From positions 22,607-86,606 of the forward strand of contig JAEYZG010000057.1 of the NCBI GenBank assembly GCA_023428135.1: DNA of 64,000 nucleotides, in the 5' to 3' direction. The notes beneath the pieces are model-generated. The model ran no database searches and had not been told where the DNA came from. It saw only the letters and a program-made list of their open reading frames with translations. The position numbers and the translations under genes are program-made. The DNA comes from Bacteroidota bacterium. GTDB lineage: Bacteria; Bacteroidota; Bacteroidia; Cytophagales; Cytophagaceae. Positions 11,523-20,813 of this stretch are shown in pieces; the first letter of the stretch is position 1, and every line of letters starts with the position of its first letter.

Positions 11523-14087
11523 TTACCTCTTTACAGTTATCTTCTTTTGCAAGATTGAATTTTCCTTCTTAATACTAAGGACATAGATCCCTTCTTGTAA
11601 TCCGCTTACATCTATCTTAACTGTATTTCCTGCAACTTCAGTTTTCTGAACAACTTCCTTACCCAATACATCTATTAAGGTGAAGGTTGCATTTGATAAA
11701 TCCAGCTCTGAATCTATATATACTTCTCTGCTAGCAGGGTTTGGATAAAAATTAGCAAATATTGAGCTCGCTGATGACCAGAATCCCGTAACACTACCTG
11801 ATGTTATGCTTGTCGCAGAAGAAGTTGTAACTCCTCCGTTGCTGTCTGTCACTCTTATAATTATTGAATGTTCTCCAGGACCAGGGTTATTCCATACATA
11901 GCTGTAAGGTGCAGCAGTTCCAGTACCAAGTACATTGGATCCATCCAAAAATTCCACTAGTGTAATTTCTCCATCCGGGTCTGATACCTCTGCCGTAATT
12001 GTAATTGAACCTTCAATTATAGCATTGGAAGCGGGAGACGTAATTGTAATTACTGATGGTTTATTGTCATTTACACTTATCTGTAAAGCCTGAGATTTAG
12101 CCTTACATTGAGATGCATTTGTTACTTCAACCGTATAAACTCCAGCCTCAGTTGCAGTATACGCTGATTCTGTCGCCACCTTGATATCATTTTTATACCA
12201 TTGATAACTTAATCCTGAACCTGCATTAGCTTTTAATACCACACTACCGCCTTTCACAAAAGTAATAGGTCCTGATGCTGTAATAGTAGCTTCAGGAAGA
12301 GCATTAACAGTTACTTCTATGAGTGCTCTTGAGCTTTCGCATCCATTTACATTCTGGCTTACATAATACTTTGTTAAACCTGCAGAAGTCGTAAGGGGTA
12401 CAGGAGCAGTTGATGATCCTGTGCCTCCTGTAGCGGTAGTAAACCACAATAACCCTGTGCCTGTTGCCGACAACTGACTTGCTGTTGCATTTTGGCAGTA
12501 TGCCAGAGTTGCAGTTACTGCAGGAGGAGCCGGAGTTGTACATGGTAAAAGGCCTTGTAGAATTGCAGTACCAAATAATGACGGATCCTGCCATGCATCA
12601 TCAGTAGACGCATTCCATGATAACTTTCCATCCCGTGCGCCATTATCATCATCATCATTGATCATAAAATCCATACCCAAGAGTTGTCCGATAGCAGGAG
12701 TTCCTTGCAAAGTTGTCCATGGTATTCTTGCTTCTACAATATAGCCTCCGGTACGTGGTACCGCTGAATAGGTAATTCCAGTTGTTGATCTTCCTGAAGG
12801 CAACACCCCAACGGTGGTTCCATTGTCCCATCCAAAAGTATATTGTACATCGTTTGCCCCATATGTAGATGCCTTATCGTTATTGATATCAACATAAAAC
12901 TCCACTCCATCATCGTCGTAGATATTTGTACTTTCATTAACTTTAGATTCGTCCGAAACGTCTGCAAGTAAATAAAGATAGGTGTCGTCCCACAATACCT
13001 TTGCATTGCCTGACAAATCTGCGGCATTTGATACTGTGCCGGTCAACAGTTTAGTTGCAGCAACAGACAACACACTTGCATGACTCCATGCAGGATCAAC
13101 AACTCCATCGATTGTAATGGGAGAACCTGTTTTGAATATTTTATAGGTATTGACAACATTAACTCTTACAGAAGCCCTTGGACCTTCACAACCATTCAAA
13201 GTCTGACCTACATAATAAGTGGTGGAGCCAGTAGTTGAAGTATTTGGTGTAGGAGCAGAAGATAAGGCAGTACCACCGGATTCAACTGTATACCATTTTA
13301 AACTTGTACCAGTTGCAGTTAATTGACTTGCTGTTGCATTTTGTTCATAAGTAATAACAGCAGATGGAACTGTAGGTGCGGGAGTAGAGCAGGCATTACA
13401 TTCTTTTACTGTAATATTTGAACTTCCGGAACTTTGATATCCTTCTGACTCCATGATCTGGTAATCCCAGGTTGTACCCATATTCATACCTAAACTTCTC
13501 CATTTATCTATGTGATTTTTGAATGTTACAGTACCACTTGACCTTTTAGTGGTACGAACACTCCAATATTGTTCAAATGTGGCATCACCTATAATGGATG
13601 GTTTATTAACCCGTGTAGACACATAAATATTATAAGTACCTCCATCACTTTCAAAAGATCCCATACGCCTTATATCACTGGTGTTGCCGGGAGGAGTCCA
13701 TTGACCATAACTTTCTACGACATAGTATTCGATTAAGGGGTCTTTAGTCCATCCGTAAACAGCCAAAAAACCATTACTTCCACCATTGTAAGACCCTTCA
13801 AAACAGACAGTTCTATCTGCTTTTCCAACTTTCCAGCCTTTGCCGGCAGTAAAGTTATTGATATTATTCCAGGTAGTGCTGTAGTTCCCTCCAGGACCTA
13901 AAGTCATAGATGCAGAACCTCTTTGTCCATCATTCCAGAAGGAATAGAAGTATCCGTCATGGGTACCTTGAGTATTATTAGTTATGGTCTGGCCATAACC
14001 AGGTTGCCCTATCAAGAGCAACATAAACGAAAACACTGTCATAAACAGCATTTTGATTAATTTCTCATCGGGTAAATTTATTTTCAT
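11523..14087 (-). CDS. Secreted GH11 endo-1,4-beta-xylanase with CBM9, Ig-like and T9SS domains
   Basis: 854 residues. Signal peptide to about residue 33 (ends GYGQ). GH11 jelly-roll about 34-228: nucleophile Glu120 in PLIEYYVVES and acid/base Glu215 in ESEGYQSSGSSN, both in canonical context. Then an Ig-like domain (about 235-315), a CBM9/DOMON-like domain (about 316-510), two Ig/PKD-like domains (about 515-680), a further Ig-like domain with DPDGEITLVEFLDG (about 683-765) and a T9SS type A domain (FANFYPNPASREV to end). GH11 enzymes cut internal bonds of xylan. It is divergent from the esterase at 14264 with 176 bases between. Its promoter-like element is 14143-14170. Confidence 0.93.
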   Translation of the reverse strand: MKINLPDEKLIKMLFMTVFSFMLLLIGQPGYGQTITNNTQGTHDGYFYSFWNDGQRGSASMTLGPGGNYSTTWNNINNFTAGKGWKVGKADRTVCFEGSYNGGSNGFLAVYGWTKDPLIEYYVVESYGQWTPPGNTSDIRRMGSFESDGGTYNIYVSTRVNKPSIIGDATFEQYWSVRTTKRSSGTVTFKNHIDKWRSLGMNMGTTWDYQIMESEGYQSSGSSNITVKECNACSTPAPTVPSAVITYEQNATASQLTATGTSLKWYTVESGGTALSSAPTPNTSTTGSTTYYVGQTLNGCEGPRASVRVNVVNTYKIFKTGSPITIDGVVDPAWSHASVLSVAATKLLTGTVSNAADLSGNAKVLWDDTYLYLLADVSDESKVNESTNIYDDDGVEFYVDINNDKASTYGANDVQYTFGWDNGTTVGVLPSGRSTTGITYSAVPRTGGYIVEARIPWTTLQGTPAIGQLLGMDFMINDDDDNGARDGKLSWNASTDDAWQDPSLFGTAILQGLLPCTTPAPPAVTATLAYCQNATASQLSATGTGLLWFTTATGGTGSSTAPVPLTTSAGLTKYYVSQNVNGCESSRALIEVTVNALPEATITASGPITFVKGGSVVLKANAGSGLSYQWYKNDIKVATESAYTATEAGVYTVEVTNASQCKAKSQALQISVNDNKPSVITITSPASNAIIEGSITITAEVSDPDGEITLVEFLDGSNVLGTGTAAPYSYVWNNPGPGEHSIIIRVTDSNGGVTTSSATSITSGSVTGFWSSASSIFANFYPNPASREVYIDSELDLSNATFTLIDVLGKEVVQKTEVAGNTVKIDVSGLQEGIYVLSIKKENSILQKKITVKR

Positions 14088-14142
14088 AAAATCTTTTGGT
14101 TTAAAAAAACTTAAAAATCAGTGTATAGGTGAATTGAGTGGC

Positions 14143-14170
14143 AGTACACCGAACTTTTGAAAAAGTAAAC
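14143..14170 (-). promoter_or_regulatory. Putative ECF-type promoter of GH11
   Basis: Minus strand: GTTTAC at 14170-14165, T run, 17 bases, GTAC within GTGTACTGCCA. About 56 bases before the GH11 ATG. Its right half also overlaps the divergent esterase leader. Confidence 0.55.
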
Positions 14171-14263
14171 ACCAATCCCAAAAAAACTTTTTGTTATTTG
14201 TTTACCATTCAAGAAGATGAGTGTAGTCAGCCCGAAACACATTTTCCATCTAAAAATTAAAAT

Positions 14264-15421
14264 ATGAAAAAACTTATCCTACTTGCTTTTTTATTTACAA
14301 ACCTCGTCTGCTTTGGCCAGCAATACTCTCAAAAATGGTCAAACATAAATTACGCAGGTGACAACCAGGGTTATCACAACCTTGACATCTACCTCCCAAA
14401 GGTAGTGAAGGATAAATATCCTGTGGTAGTATACATTTATGGCAGTGCCTGGTATAGCAATAGTTCCAAAGGAACTGACATGAACACAATAGGAGCTGCA
14501 TTACTTGATGCTGGCTTTGCAGTGGTTACTCCCAACCACAGGTCTAGTTCCGACGCAAAATTTCCTGCTCAGATCCATGACATTAAAGCTGTAATAAGGT
14601 TTATCAGAGGCAAAAGCGCAGAATATAAATTTGATACAACCTTTGTAGGTATCAGCGGAAGCTCGTCAGGAGGGCACCTTGCCTCTTTAGCAGGAACAAC
14701 AAATAACATAAAAGATTACACCGTGGGTTCTGTTACCATGAACATAGAAGGGACGTTGGGAAATTATACTCAATTCAGCAGCGAAGTAGATGCTGTCTGC
14801 GACTGGTTTGGCCCAATTGACTTCTTTAAGATGGAAAACTGCAATACTTACAAATCCGGAAATTCTCCTGAGTCTGATATTATAGGTGGACCACTCCCAT
14901 CCAATCTAGACAAACTAAGACTCTTAGGCCCTATTACCTATATTGATCCAACAGATCCTCCGTTCCTCATTTTCCATGGAACCAGCGATAATATAGTTCC
15001 AAGCTGCCAAAGTCAGTTTTTTAATACTGCTCTAAAAAATGCAGGTGTAGAAAGTGAATATATCTCCGTTCAAAATGGTCAGCATGGCCCTGGTGTCAAT
15101 AATGTACAAACCAACCTACAGCAAATGGTTACATTCTTCCAGAATGCCAGAGAAGCGGTAGTAACTTCCATATATGAAACAGCTAATAAATCAACAGCAG
15201 TCTTAGTACTTTCCGAGAACTCAACTGTAGACATTTCATCATTATCAATAGGAAAAATTGAAAAATATGAGCTGGTTGACATGTCAGGGAGAACGGTTCA
15301 TTCAGGAGCTTCAAACGGAGATCATATCTATCTCGGCGGGTTAAATAATGGCATCTATATACTTTCCTTATACACTTCGAAAGGTGAAAAGCTGGTACAA
15401 AGAGTAGCAAGCTGGAAATAA
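14264..15421 (+). CDS. Secreted alpha/beta-hydrolase esterase with T9SS domain (hemicellulose esterase candidate)
   Basis: 385 residues. Signal peptide 1-19 (ends CFGQ). Alpha/beta-hydrolase fold of the BD-FAE/carboxylesterase type: oxyanion segment VVVYIYGSAWYS, nucleophile Ser134 in ISGSSSGGHL, Asp in HGTSDNIVP, His in NGQHGPG, giving a complete triad. The last about 90 residues form a T9SS type A domain (YELVDMSGRTVHSG, LNNGIYILSLY). Secretion and the divergent arrangement with GH11 suggest removal of acetyl or feruloyl groups from xylan, which would help the xylanase; substrate is inferred. A decayed second copy lies at 8135-8545. Confidence 0.82.
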   Translation: MKKLILLAFLFTNLVCFGQQYSQKWSNINYAGDNQGYHNLDIYLPKVVKDKYPVVVYIYGSAWYSNSSKGTDMNTIGAALLDAGFAVVTPNHRSSSDAKFPAQIHDIKAVIRFIRGKSAEYKFDTTFVGISGSSSGGHLASLAGTTNNIKDYTVGSVTMNIEGTLGNYTQFSSEVDAVCDWFGPIDFFKMENCNTYKSGNSPESDIIGGPLPSNLDKLRLLGPITYIDPTDPPFLIFHGTSDNIVPSCQSQFFNTALKNAGVESEYISVQNGQHGPGVNNVQTNLQQMVTFFQNAREAVVTSIYETANKSTAVLVLSENSTVDISSLSIGKIEKYELVDMSGRTVHSGASNGDHIYLGGLNNGIYILSLYTSKGEKLVQRVASWK

Positions 15422-15468
15422 TCATTAACTGTGATTTAATCCGGAATAGCATATATAATTCAATCAAT

Positions 15469-15507
15469 AAAAAAGGTTCAGGAATGTTAAATTTCTGAAC
15501 CTTTTTT
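15469..15507. terminator. Hairpin terminator downstream of the esterase
   Basis: 13 bp perfect stem AAAAAAGGTTCAG / CTGAACCTTTTTT, extended inward by further pairs, 48 bases after the stop and followed by a T run on the plus strand. Confidence 0.9.
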
Positions 15508-15645
15508 TGTATTAATAAGGGGACAGTCGAGAATTGTCTGAATCAGGATTTACAGGATTTTAGAATTAACAGGATCTTGGTTCTTTAAGTTGGCAACGAA
15601 ATTTAAGTGGCTGATCCTACTTTTTAATTTTGAAAAAAATAAAAA

Positions 15646-17985
15646 CTACTGTCTGCTAATTCTCATCACATTCTGACTCCCGGCCTGATTAAGAAACAGA
15701 TAATATATTCCAGGCATAAGATTTTTACCTGCCTGCAGTTCATCTGCTCCCTGGCCCCGTTCTATTAACGTACCTTTTGCATCGGTGATTTGGTAATCAA
15801 ACTCCCCTTCCTTCCGAATATGTATTCCCGACTCTGAAAATGGATTCGGGAATAAACTAACATTTCCATCTTTATTAATTTTAAACCCTGTTATTACATC
15901 TGAAAATTCGATATAATTCAAATTCATATAACTTGCATCAAAAGCTATCCTCATTACATGCTCACCGGCAGTAAGATTTATATCTTTTAAAGTGACTGTT
16001 TGCCAGGTTTGCCAACCACCGGTATTAGGAACGTTTACAGGACCTGTAACATCTGTTCCATCCATTTCTATATGAAACTGTTTACCATCGCCATCCGCTG
16101 CAACCCTTGCACTAAGATCATACTGCCCAGAAGCAGGAACATTTACAGTATACTCCAGCCATTCACCCTGTAAGATATAACCCACATTAAAAGTACCATC
16201 AACATCCTGAGTCGTTTCAATATCTACTTCATCATTTCTGAGTGTGACATTTCCTTCATTACCATTGGCATTGGCTTCATGATAGGCAAGTCCTTCACCT
16301 CCAAGATCATACTCTTCTGCTTCTATCCTGCCTGGTATTACATGTGCTGTGCCTTTAAAAGGCTCTTGCTTCAGTTCTTTGGTTAATGTAAAAGTCACAT
16401 AGTTCATATTCACATAATCAGTAGCACCGATAGTAATCCTCATGATTTTTTTTCCGGCAGTAAGATTGATGTCTTTTACTTTTACTGTTTGCCATGTCTG
16501 CCATCCGGCTGTATTAGGTATGCCTATATTGCTGGCTATATTCGTACCATCCATCGCTACTGAAACTGTGCGACCATCACCGTTTGCAGCTACTCTAAGG
16601 TCAAGATCATAGGTACCTGCAGTTTTCACATCTACGCTGTACTCAAGCCATTCACCGGCAGTTGTCCAGCCAATGTTGTAACCAGCTCCTACATCAGTAC
16701 AGTTTTCTATATCAACATCTTCATCGGTCCGGAAGTTGACTGCAGGAGTAACCTGGCTACCCGGACTGTCATCGCTGTACGCAAAGCCATTTCCTCCCTC
16801 ATCAAAATGTTCTAACTGAATGGTACCGGGGATAGTATGCAGAATTCCCATATATGCACTTTGTGGTACATTAACTTTGATTGTAACAGTAGCTTCAGCA
16901 GTTTTACCCTGACTATCGGTGACTACAGCTTTTATCTGGTAATTGCCAGCAGAGACGTTATTCCAGCTATAGGAATAAGGAGCTGTGTTGTCAGTATTAA
17001 GTAAAGTACTGCCAGAATAAAATTTCACATTGTTTATACTACCATTAGGGGAACTTGCAGATACAGATAACTCTATATTACTTCCTGCGGTAAAGGTTGA
17101 AATATTTGTCGGACTAACAAACGTAACAGAAGGGGTAGTAATTGCCGGAATTAAGCTTAGCATCTTCTGCGCATACCGTTGCCCAAGGGTCCGACAGGAA
17201 GCCGAAGTAAAATGTAATCTATCTCCTACATGAGGAAGACCTGCAGCAGAAACGACATGAGCATTGGGGACAACATTTGGCATCGTAGCGATAACAGAGT
17301 TATGCCCTCCGCAAGCACCTCCTTCGGCAGTTGTAACAAGCTCTCCGACCAGCAATGGAACCTTAGTCGGATCCAAACCTAAATCTTTGATCAGGTTGTC
17401 ATAAATTGCTTTAACCTTTGCAGGCCAGGTCGATTGCATGTTATTGGTTTCACCCTGATGCAGAAGAATTCCTTTTATTACACCGTCCTTTTGTGCAATT
17501 TTCGCCACTTCAACCAGACGACCATATGGATTGCCTCCATATTGTGCAATATTCCCCTGCATCCATGAAGGGGCTGTTGCTACATAACTCGAATAATTTA
17601 CCTTGTCAAACAGAGCAATATCACAACCTCCTATAGCAACTGGCACAACACCTACCTTAATATTAGAAGGAAGATTGGTTACCATAGTCCTACCAAAATA
17701 ATCTGAAGGCCCTAAGCCTGTATTGCACCTCACAATTGGAGGATTGGCTGTTTGCCATTTACCTAATGTGTATGATTTGCCGCCTGAATTACAATTAACA
17801 GCACCCATCACCTGAAACCTGCTGTCAACGGCTCTGTCCTGAGCCTCAATCGTACCAGCTCCTTCCATATTGGACTGACCAAAACAAAGATAAATATGAA
17901 AGTTTGGGTCCTGAGCAAAAGAGATATGAGGGGAAACTAAGGTCAGCACTATAAGCATCCAACCAGCAATAGGAAATATTTTCAT
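15646..17985 (-). CDS. Secreted CE6-like acetyl xylan esterase (SASA domain) with two CBM6 and T9SS domain
   Basis: About 779 residues. I place the start at 17985 (MKIFPIAGWM), where the signal peptide begins and clear of a terminator at 18028-18057; a Met 7 codons upstream (18006) is the alternative. SASA/SGNH esterase domain about 27-285: nucleophile Ser38 in CFGQSNMEG, and the D-x-x-H pair in GDRLHFTSA, with HQGETNNM between. Then an Ig-like domain (SFVSPTNIS), CBM6-A (IQLEHFDEGG), CBM6-B (RIEAEEYDLGG) and a T9SS domain (LFPNPFSESG). CE6 esterases remove acetyl groups from xylan. It follows the CE1-like gene on the same strand. Confidence 0.88.
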   Translation of the reverse strand: MKIFPIAGWMLIVLTLVSPHISFAQDPNFHIYLCFGQSNMEGAGTIEAQDRAVDSRFQVMGAVNCNSGGKSYTLGKWQTANPPIVRCNTGLGPSDYFGRTMVTNLPSNIKVGVVPVAIGGCDIALFDKVNYSSYVATAPSWMQGNIAQYGGNPYGRLVEVAKIAQKDGVIKGILLHQGETNNMQSTWPAKVKAIYDNLIKDLGLDPTKVPLLVGELVTTAEGGACGGHNSVIATMPNVVPNAHVVSAAGLPHVGDRLHFTSASCRTLGQRYAQKMLSLIPAITTPSVTFVSPTNISTFTAGSNIELSVSASSPNGSINNVKFYSGSTLLNTDNTAPYSYSWNNVSAGNYQIKAVVTDSQGKTAEATVTIKVNVPQSAYMGILHTIPGTIQLEHFDEGGNGFAYSDDSPGSQVTPAVNFRTDEDVDIENCTDVGAGYNIGWTTAGEWLEYSVDVKTAGTYDLDLRVAANGDGRTVSVAMDGTNIASNIGIPNTAGWQTWQTVKVKDINLTAGKKIMRITIGATDYVNMNYVTFTLTKELKQEPFKGTAHVIPGRIEAEEYDLGGEGLAYHEANANGNEGNVTLRNDEVDIETTQDVDGTFNVGYILQGEWLEYTVNVPASGQYDLSARVAADGDGKQFHIEMDGTDVTGPVNVPNTGGWQTWQTVTLKDINLTAGEHVMRIAFDASYMNLNYIEFSDVITGFKINKDGNVSLFPNPFSESGIHIRKEGEFDYQITDAKGTLIERGQGADELQAGKNLMPGIYYLFLNQAGSQNVMRISRQ
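15890..16850 (-). repeat. CBM6 A+B cassette, copy 1 (in CE6-like esterase)
   Basis: Encodes two consecutive CBM6 modules, A (HTIPGTIQLEHF) and B (HVIPGRIEAEEY). Nearest reading-level match is the cassette of the GH10 gene at 29485-30440; the wording of both modules is almost the same. Confidence 0.8.
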
Positions 17986-18027
17986 AATATTGTATTCAAC
18001 GGCCATAAGAAGTTGGGACGAAAAAGG

Positions 18028-18057
18028 TAACTGGCAGATAAAATTATCTGCCAGTTA
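18028..18057 (-). terminator. Hairpin between CE1-like and CE6-like genes
   Basis: 13 bp perfect stem TAACTGGCAGATA / TATCTGCCAGTTA, loop AAAT. On the minus strand it is followed by CCTTTTT, so it should stop transcripts of the CE1-like gene 12 bases past its stop codon and partly insulate the CE6-like gene. Confidence 0.85.
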
Positions 18058-18068
18058 TTCTTGATTCC

Positions 18069-20510
18069 TTAATGTTTCAAAATCTTTTGTACAAAAGTAT
18101 CTTTTCCAATTTCAATCGTCAGAACATATGCGCCAGGCTCAAGGTTATTTCCAACCATGGCATTTCCAGTACCAATTCCTGATTCCAGTTCCAATCCACG
18201 AAGATCAGTAATCCTGTATCGGAAGTCTTCAGGGACATTTATAGCTAATCCAGTATCCCCAAAAGGATTAGGAAATACTTTTATTTCTGATGTGATAGAA
18301 TTAATATTTCCGGTAATCACATCTCTGAACTCCACATAATTCAAATTCATATAACTAGCATCAAAGACGATCCGCATGATATGTTTTCCTGCAGTAAGAG
18401 AAACATCATTTACTGTAACAGTCTTCCAAGTCTGCCAGCCACCAGTGTTCGGAACGCTGATTGGCCCTGTAACATCATTACCGTCCATTTCAATATGAAA
18501 TGTTTTACCATCTCCATCTGCTGCTACCCTTATATCTAAATCATAAGAGCCTGTACCGCCGACTTCTACAGTATATTCAAGCCATTCTCCCTGAAGAATA
18601 TAGCTTATATTATAAGACCCATCTACATCTTCGGTTGTTTCAATATCCACTTCATCGTTTCGAAATGAAGCTTTTCCTTCATTACCATTGGTATTGGCTT
18701 CATGATATGCCAGTCCCTCGCCTCCAAGATCATATTCTTCTGCCTCGATCCTTCCTGGTATCTGGAATGCTGAACCTTTAAACGGCTCCTGCTTAAGTTC
18801 TTTACTTAGAGTAAATGTAACATAATTCAGATTTACATAATCAGTTGCTCCAATGGTGACACGCATGATCTTTTTACCTGGTGTGAGATTGATATCTTTC
18901 ACTATAACAGTTTGCCAGGTTTGCCATCCAGTGGTATTAGGGATGGCGATATTGTTTGCAATAACAGCATCATCCATCGCCACAGATACTGTGCGACCAG
19001 TACCGTTGCAGGCAACACGCAATGCCAGATCATAAACACCTGCGGTTTTCACATCTACGGAATACTCCAGCCACTCACCTGCCGCAGTCCACCCAATGTT
19101 ATAACCACCTCCTGTATCCGTACACTCCTCAATATCAACATCTTCATCACTTCTGAAGGTAACGTCAGTTTCACTACCAGGGCTGCTGTCCATATATGCA
19201 TTACCATTTCCTCCTACATCAAAGTGTTCCAATTGAATTGTACCAGGAATAGAATGCAAAGTACCATTATAAGGACCCTGAGGTTGATTTACTTTGATCG
19301 TGATAGAGGTTTCTGCTGTTTTATTCTGACTATCTGTAAGTACTGCACGAACCGTATAAGTACCGGCAGCAACGTTTGTCCAACTGTAACTGTAAGGAGC
19401 TGAATCATCAGAGCTCAATAAGGTATTTCCATTATAAAATTTTACGTTACTTATAGTTCCATTTGGTGTAGTAGCTGTAGCTACCAAATTAATGGCAGCA
19501 GGAGCAGTATATACAGCATTGGCAGGTTGAGTTGCCAGGGTTATAGAAGGACCAACATTTAAAGAGAAATTTCTTAAAAATCTCCAAAGTTCAATAGTTG
19601 TATGTACTCCAGCATCATCATTAGAATGCCAGTGTCCCTTTCCGTCGAGGGTAACCAATGCAACTGCACTATTTTTACAAGGCCCCCAATACTCCATCAC
19701 AGACCTTGAGTTTGGTCTATTGGCAGGATACGGTGTAGTTCTTGTACCTGTAGAAGGGCACTGATTCCAGTTTCTCCACTTTTGAAGCATAGCCACGACC
19801 CCTTGCTGGTTACCACTAGCCTGATAGTATACTACATCATCAGATGTACCATGAACGTGAATGATAGGCATAGGTCTCGAACTGGCAGTGGTATTTGAGA
19901 ATAAGTACCCTGAAACTGGCCCGATTGCAGCAATTTTGTCCGCTATCTTATTAGCAGTATGATAACTCATCATACCACCCATGGAAAACCCAGACACATA
20001 TACCCTATTCCTGTCGATGCCAAAACGAGTGACCATCGATTCAATAATAGCTAAAATAAAATCTGTATCTCTGTTTCCATTTATATCCCAGGAGTTGTTA
20101 ACTCCGGCAGGATATACTACTACAAATTTTGCGGTATCTGCTACTAACTCCCATTTTGCCTGACCTTTCTGATAATTTATATCCTGATTCAGTCCATGAA
20201 GGGAAATCACAAGAGGCCTGTTTTGCGGGAGATTCGAAGGGGCATATACAAACAAGCTCCTACTCTGACCACCAACAGTAAGTGTTGTTTGCTGCGCACT
20301 TAATGTAAGTGGTGTTATTAATAGGCATGCAAACCACAACAAGAGACAACTTAAGTTAATCTTTAAACTTTTAATGATGAGTATTTCAGAAAGCAGTATT
20401 TTAAGTGAACGTCCGCTTAAATTACTTTCAGAAGCGACACGCATCGCATTTTTGAAATGTAAAATCATATTATTCCAGGTTAGATATATGTAGTTATTAT
20501 TATACTTCAT
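18069..20510 (-). CDS. Secreted CE1-like feruloyl/acetyl xylan esterase (PHB-depolymerase fold) with two CBM6 and T9SS domain
   Basis: 813 residues. Esterase domain about 72-320: HG oxyanion segment (VISLHGLNQD), nucleophile Ser176 in SGFSMGGMM, Asp in HVHGTSDDVV, His in GKGHWHSN. This is the LpqC/PHB-depolymerase branch that includes CE1 feruloyl and acetyl xylan esterases. Then an Ig-like domain, CBM6-A, CBM6-B and a T9SS domain (FPNPFGDTGL). Odd point: about 50 polar and basic residues come before the hydrophobic signal core (LSCLLLWFACLLITPLTLSAQ); later Met codons at residues 15 and 23 do not cure this, so the start is uncertain. A promoter-like element lies at 20603-20629. Confidence 0.85.
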   Translation of the reverse strand: MKYNNNYIYLTWNNMILHFKNAMRVASESNLSGRSLKILLSEILIIKSLKINLSCLLLWFACLLITPLTLSAQQTTLTVGGQSRSLFVYAPSNLPQNRPLVISLHGLNQDINYQKGQAKWELVADTAKFVVVYPAGVNNSWDINGNRDTDFILAIIESMVTRFGIDRNRVYVSGFSMGGMMSYHTANKIADKIAAIGPVSGYLFSNTTASSRPMPIIHVHGTSDDVVYYQASGNQQGVVAMLQKWRNWNQCPSTGTRTTPYPANRPNSRSVMEYWGPCKNSAVALVTLDGKGHWHSNDDAGVHTTIELWRFLRNFSLNVGPSITLATQPANAVYTAPAAINLVATATTPNGTISNVKFYNGNTLLSSDDSAPYSYSWTNVAAGTYTVRAVLTDSQNKTAETSITIKVNQPQGPYNGTLHSIPGTIQLEHFDVGGNGNAYMDSSPGSETDVTFRSDEDVDIEECTDTGGGYNIGWTAAGEWLEYSVDVKTAGVYDLALRVACNGTGRTVSVAMDDAVIANNIAIPNTTGWQTWQTVIVKDINLTPGKKIMRVTIGATDYVNLNYVTFTLSKELKQEPFKGSAFQIPGRIEAEEYDLGGEGLAYHEANTNGNEGKASFRNDEVDIETTEDVDGSYNISYILQGEWLEYTVEVGGTGSYDLDIRVAADGDGKTFHIEMDGNDVTGPISVPNTGGWQTWKTVTVNDVSLTAGKHIMRIVFDASYMNLNYVEFRDVITGNINSITSEIKVFPNPFGDTGLAINVPEDFRYRITDLRGLELESGIGTGNAMVGNNLEPGAYVLTIEIGKDTFVQKILKH
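18312..19268 (-). repeat. CBM6 A+B cassette, copy 2 (in CE1-like esterase)
   Basis: CBM6-A (HSIPGTIQLEHFDVGG) and CBM6-B (RIEAEEYDLGGEGLAYHE). The A module lacks the PGSQVTP wording of other copies and has PGSETDV, a variant shared with the 32350-33310 copy. Confidence 0.8.
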
Positions 20511-20813
20511 TTTAATGATTTAGCTCAATTTCTGCAGTCACTCTTTCTTATGAAAGAATTTACCTCAAGGACAACTCCCAAATTAATATCCATAACAGTT
20601 AACTACCCACCACTTAAAATAAAGTAAACTTTTTTATTGATTCTTTTGGCATTTAGTAAAAGGATCTACATGATAATTATTTAACAACAGTAAACATTCT
20701 CTTAATTATATAAGAGGTTCACACTATTATCAGGAATAACCTACACCAATCAAATTTATTGCGATACCAGGCAGCTATCCTTCATTTCTGTATGTTAAGT
20801 TTATAACCTTAAA
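20511..20813. other. CE1-like gene leader / GH43 downstream region
   Basis: Holds the promoter-like element of the CE1-like gene. A second GTTTAC (20695-20690, minus) has a GTAG only at 20 bases and is not counted. No terminator hairpin is visible after the GH43 stop, so read-through into the CE1-like gene is possible. Confidence 0.4.
20603..20629 (-). promoter_or_regulatory. Putative ECF-type promoter of the CE1-like gene
   Basis: Minus strand: GTTTAC at 20629-20624, T-rich stretch, 17 bases, GTAG at 20606-20603 (box GGGTAG). About 95 bases before the annotated start. Confidence 0.45.

Noticed and set aside
18912..19403. Long plus-strand open frame of 163 codons antisense to the CE1-like gene
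   Set aside because: It lies opposite the Ig and CBM6-A coding sequence; its translation is low-complexity and unlike any family. Similar antisense frames occur opposite other CBM6 cassettes because their codon pattern leaves stops out of that frame.
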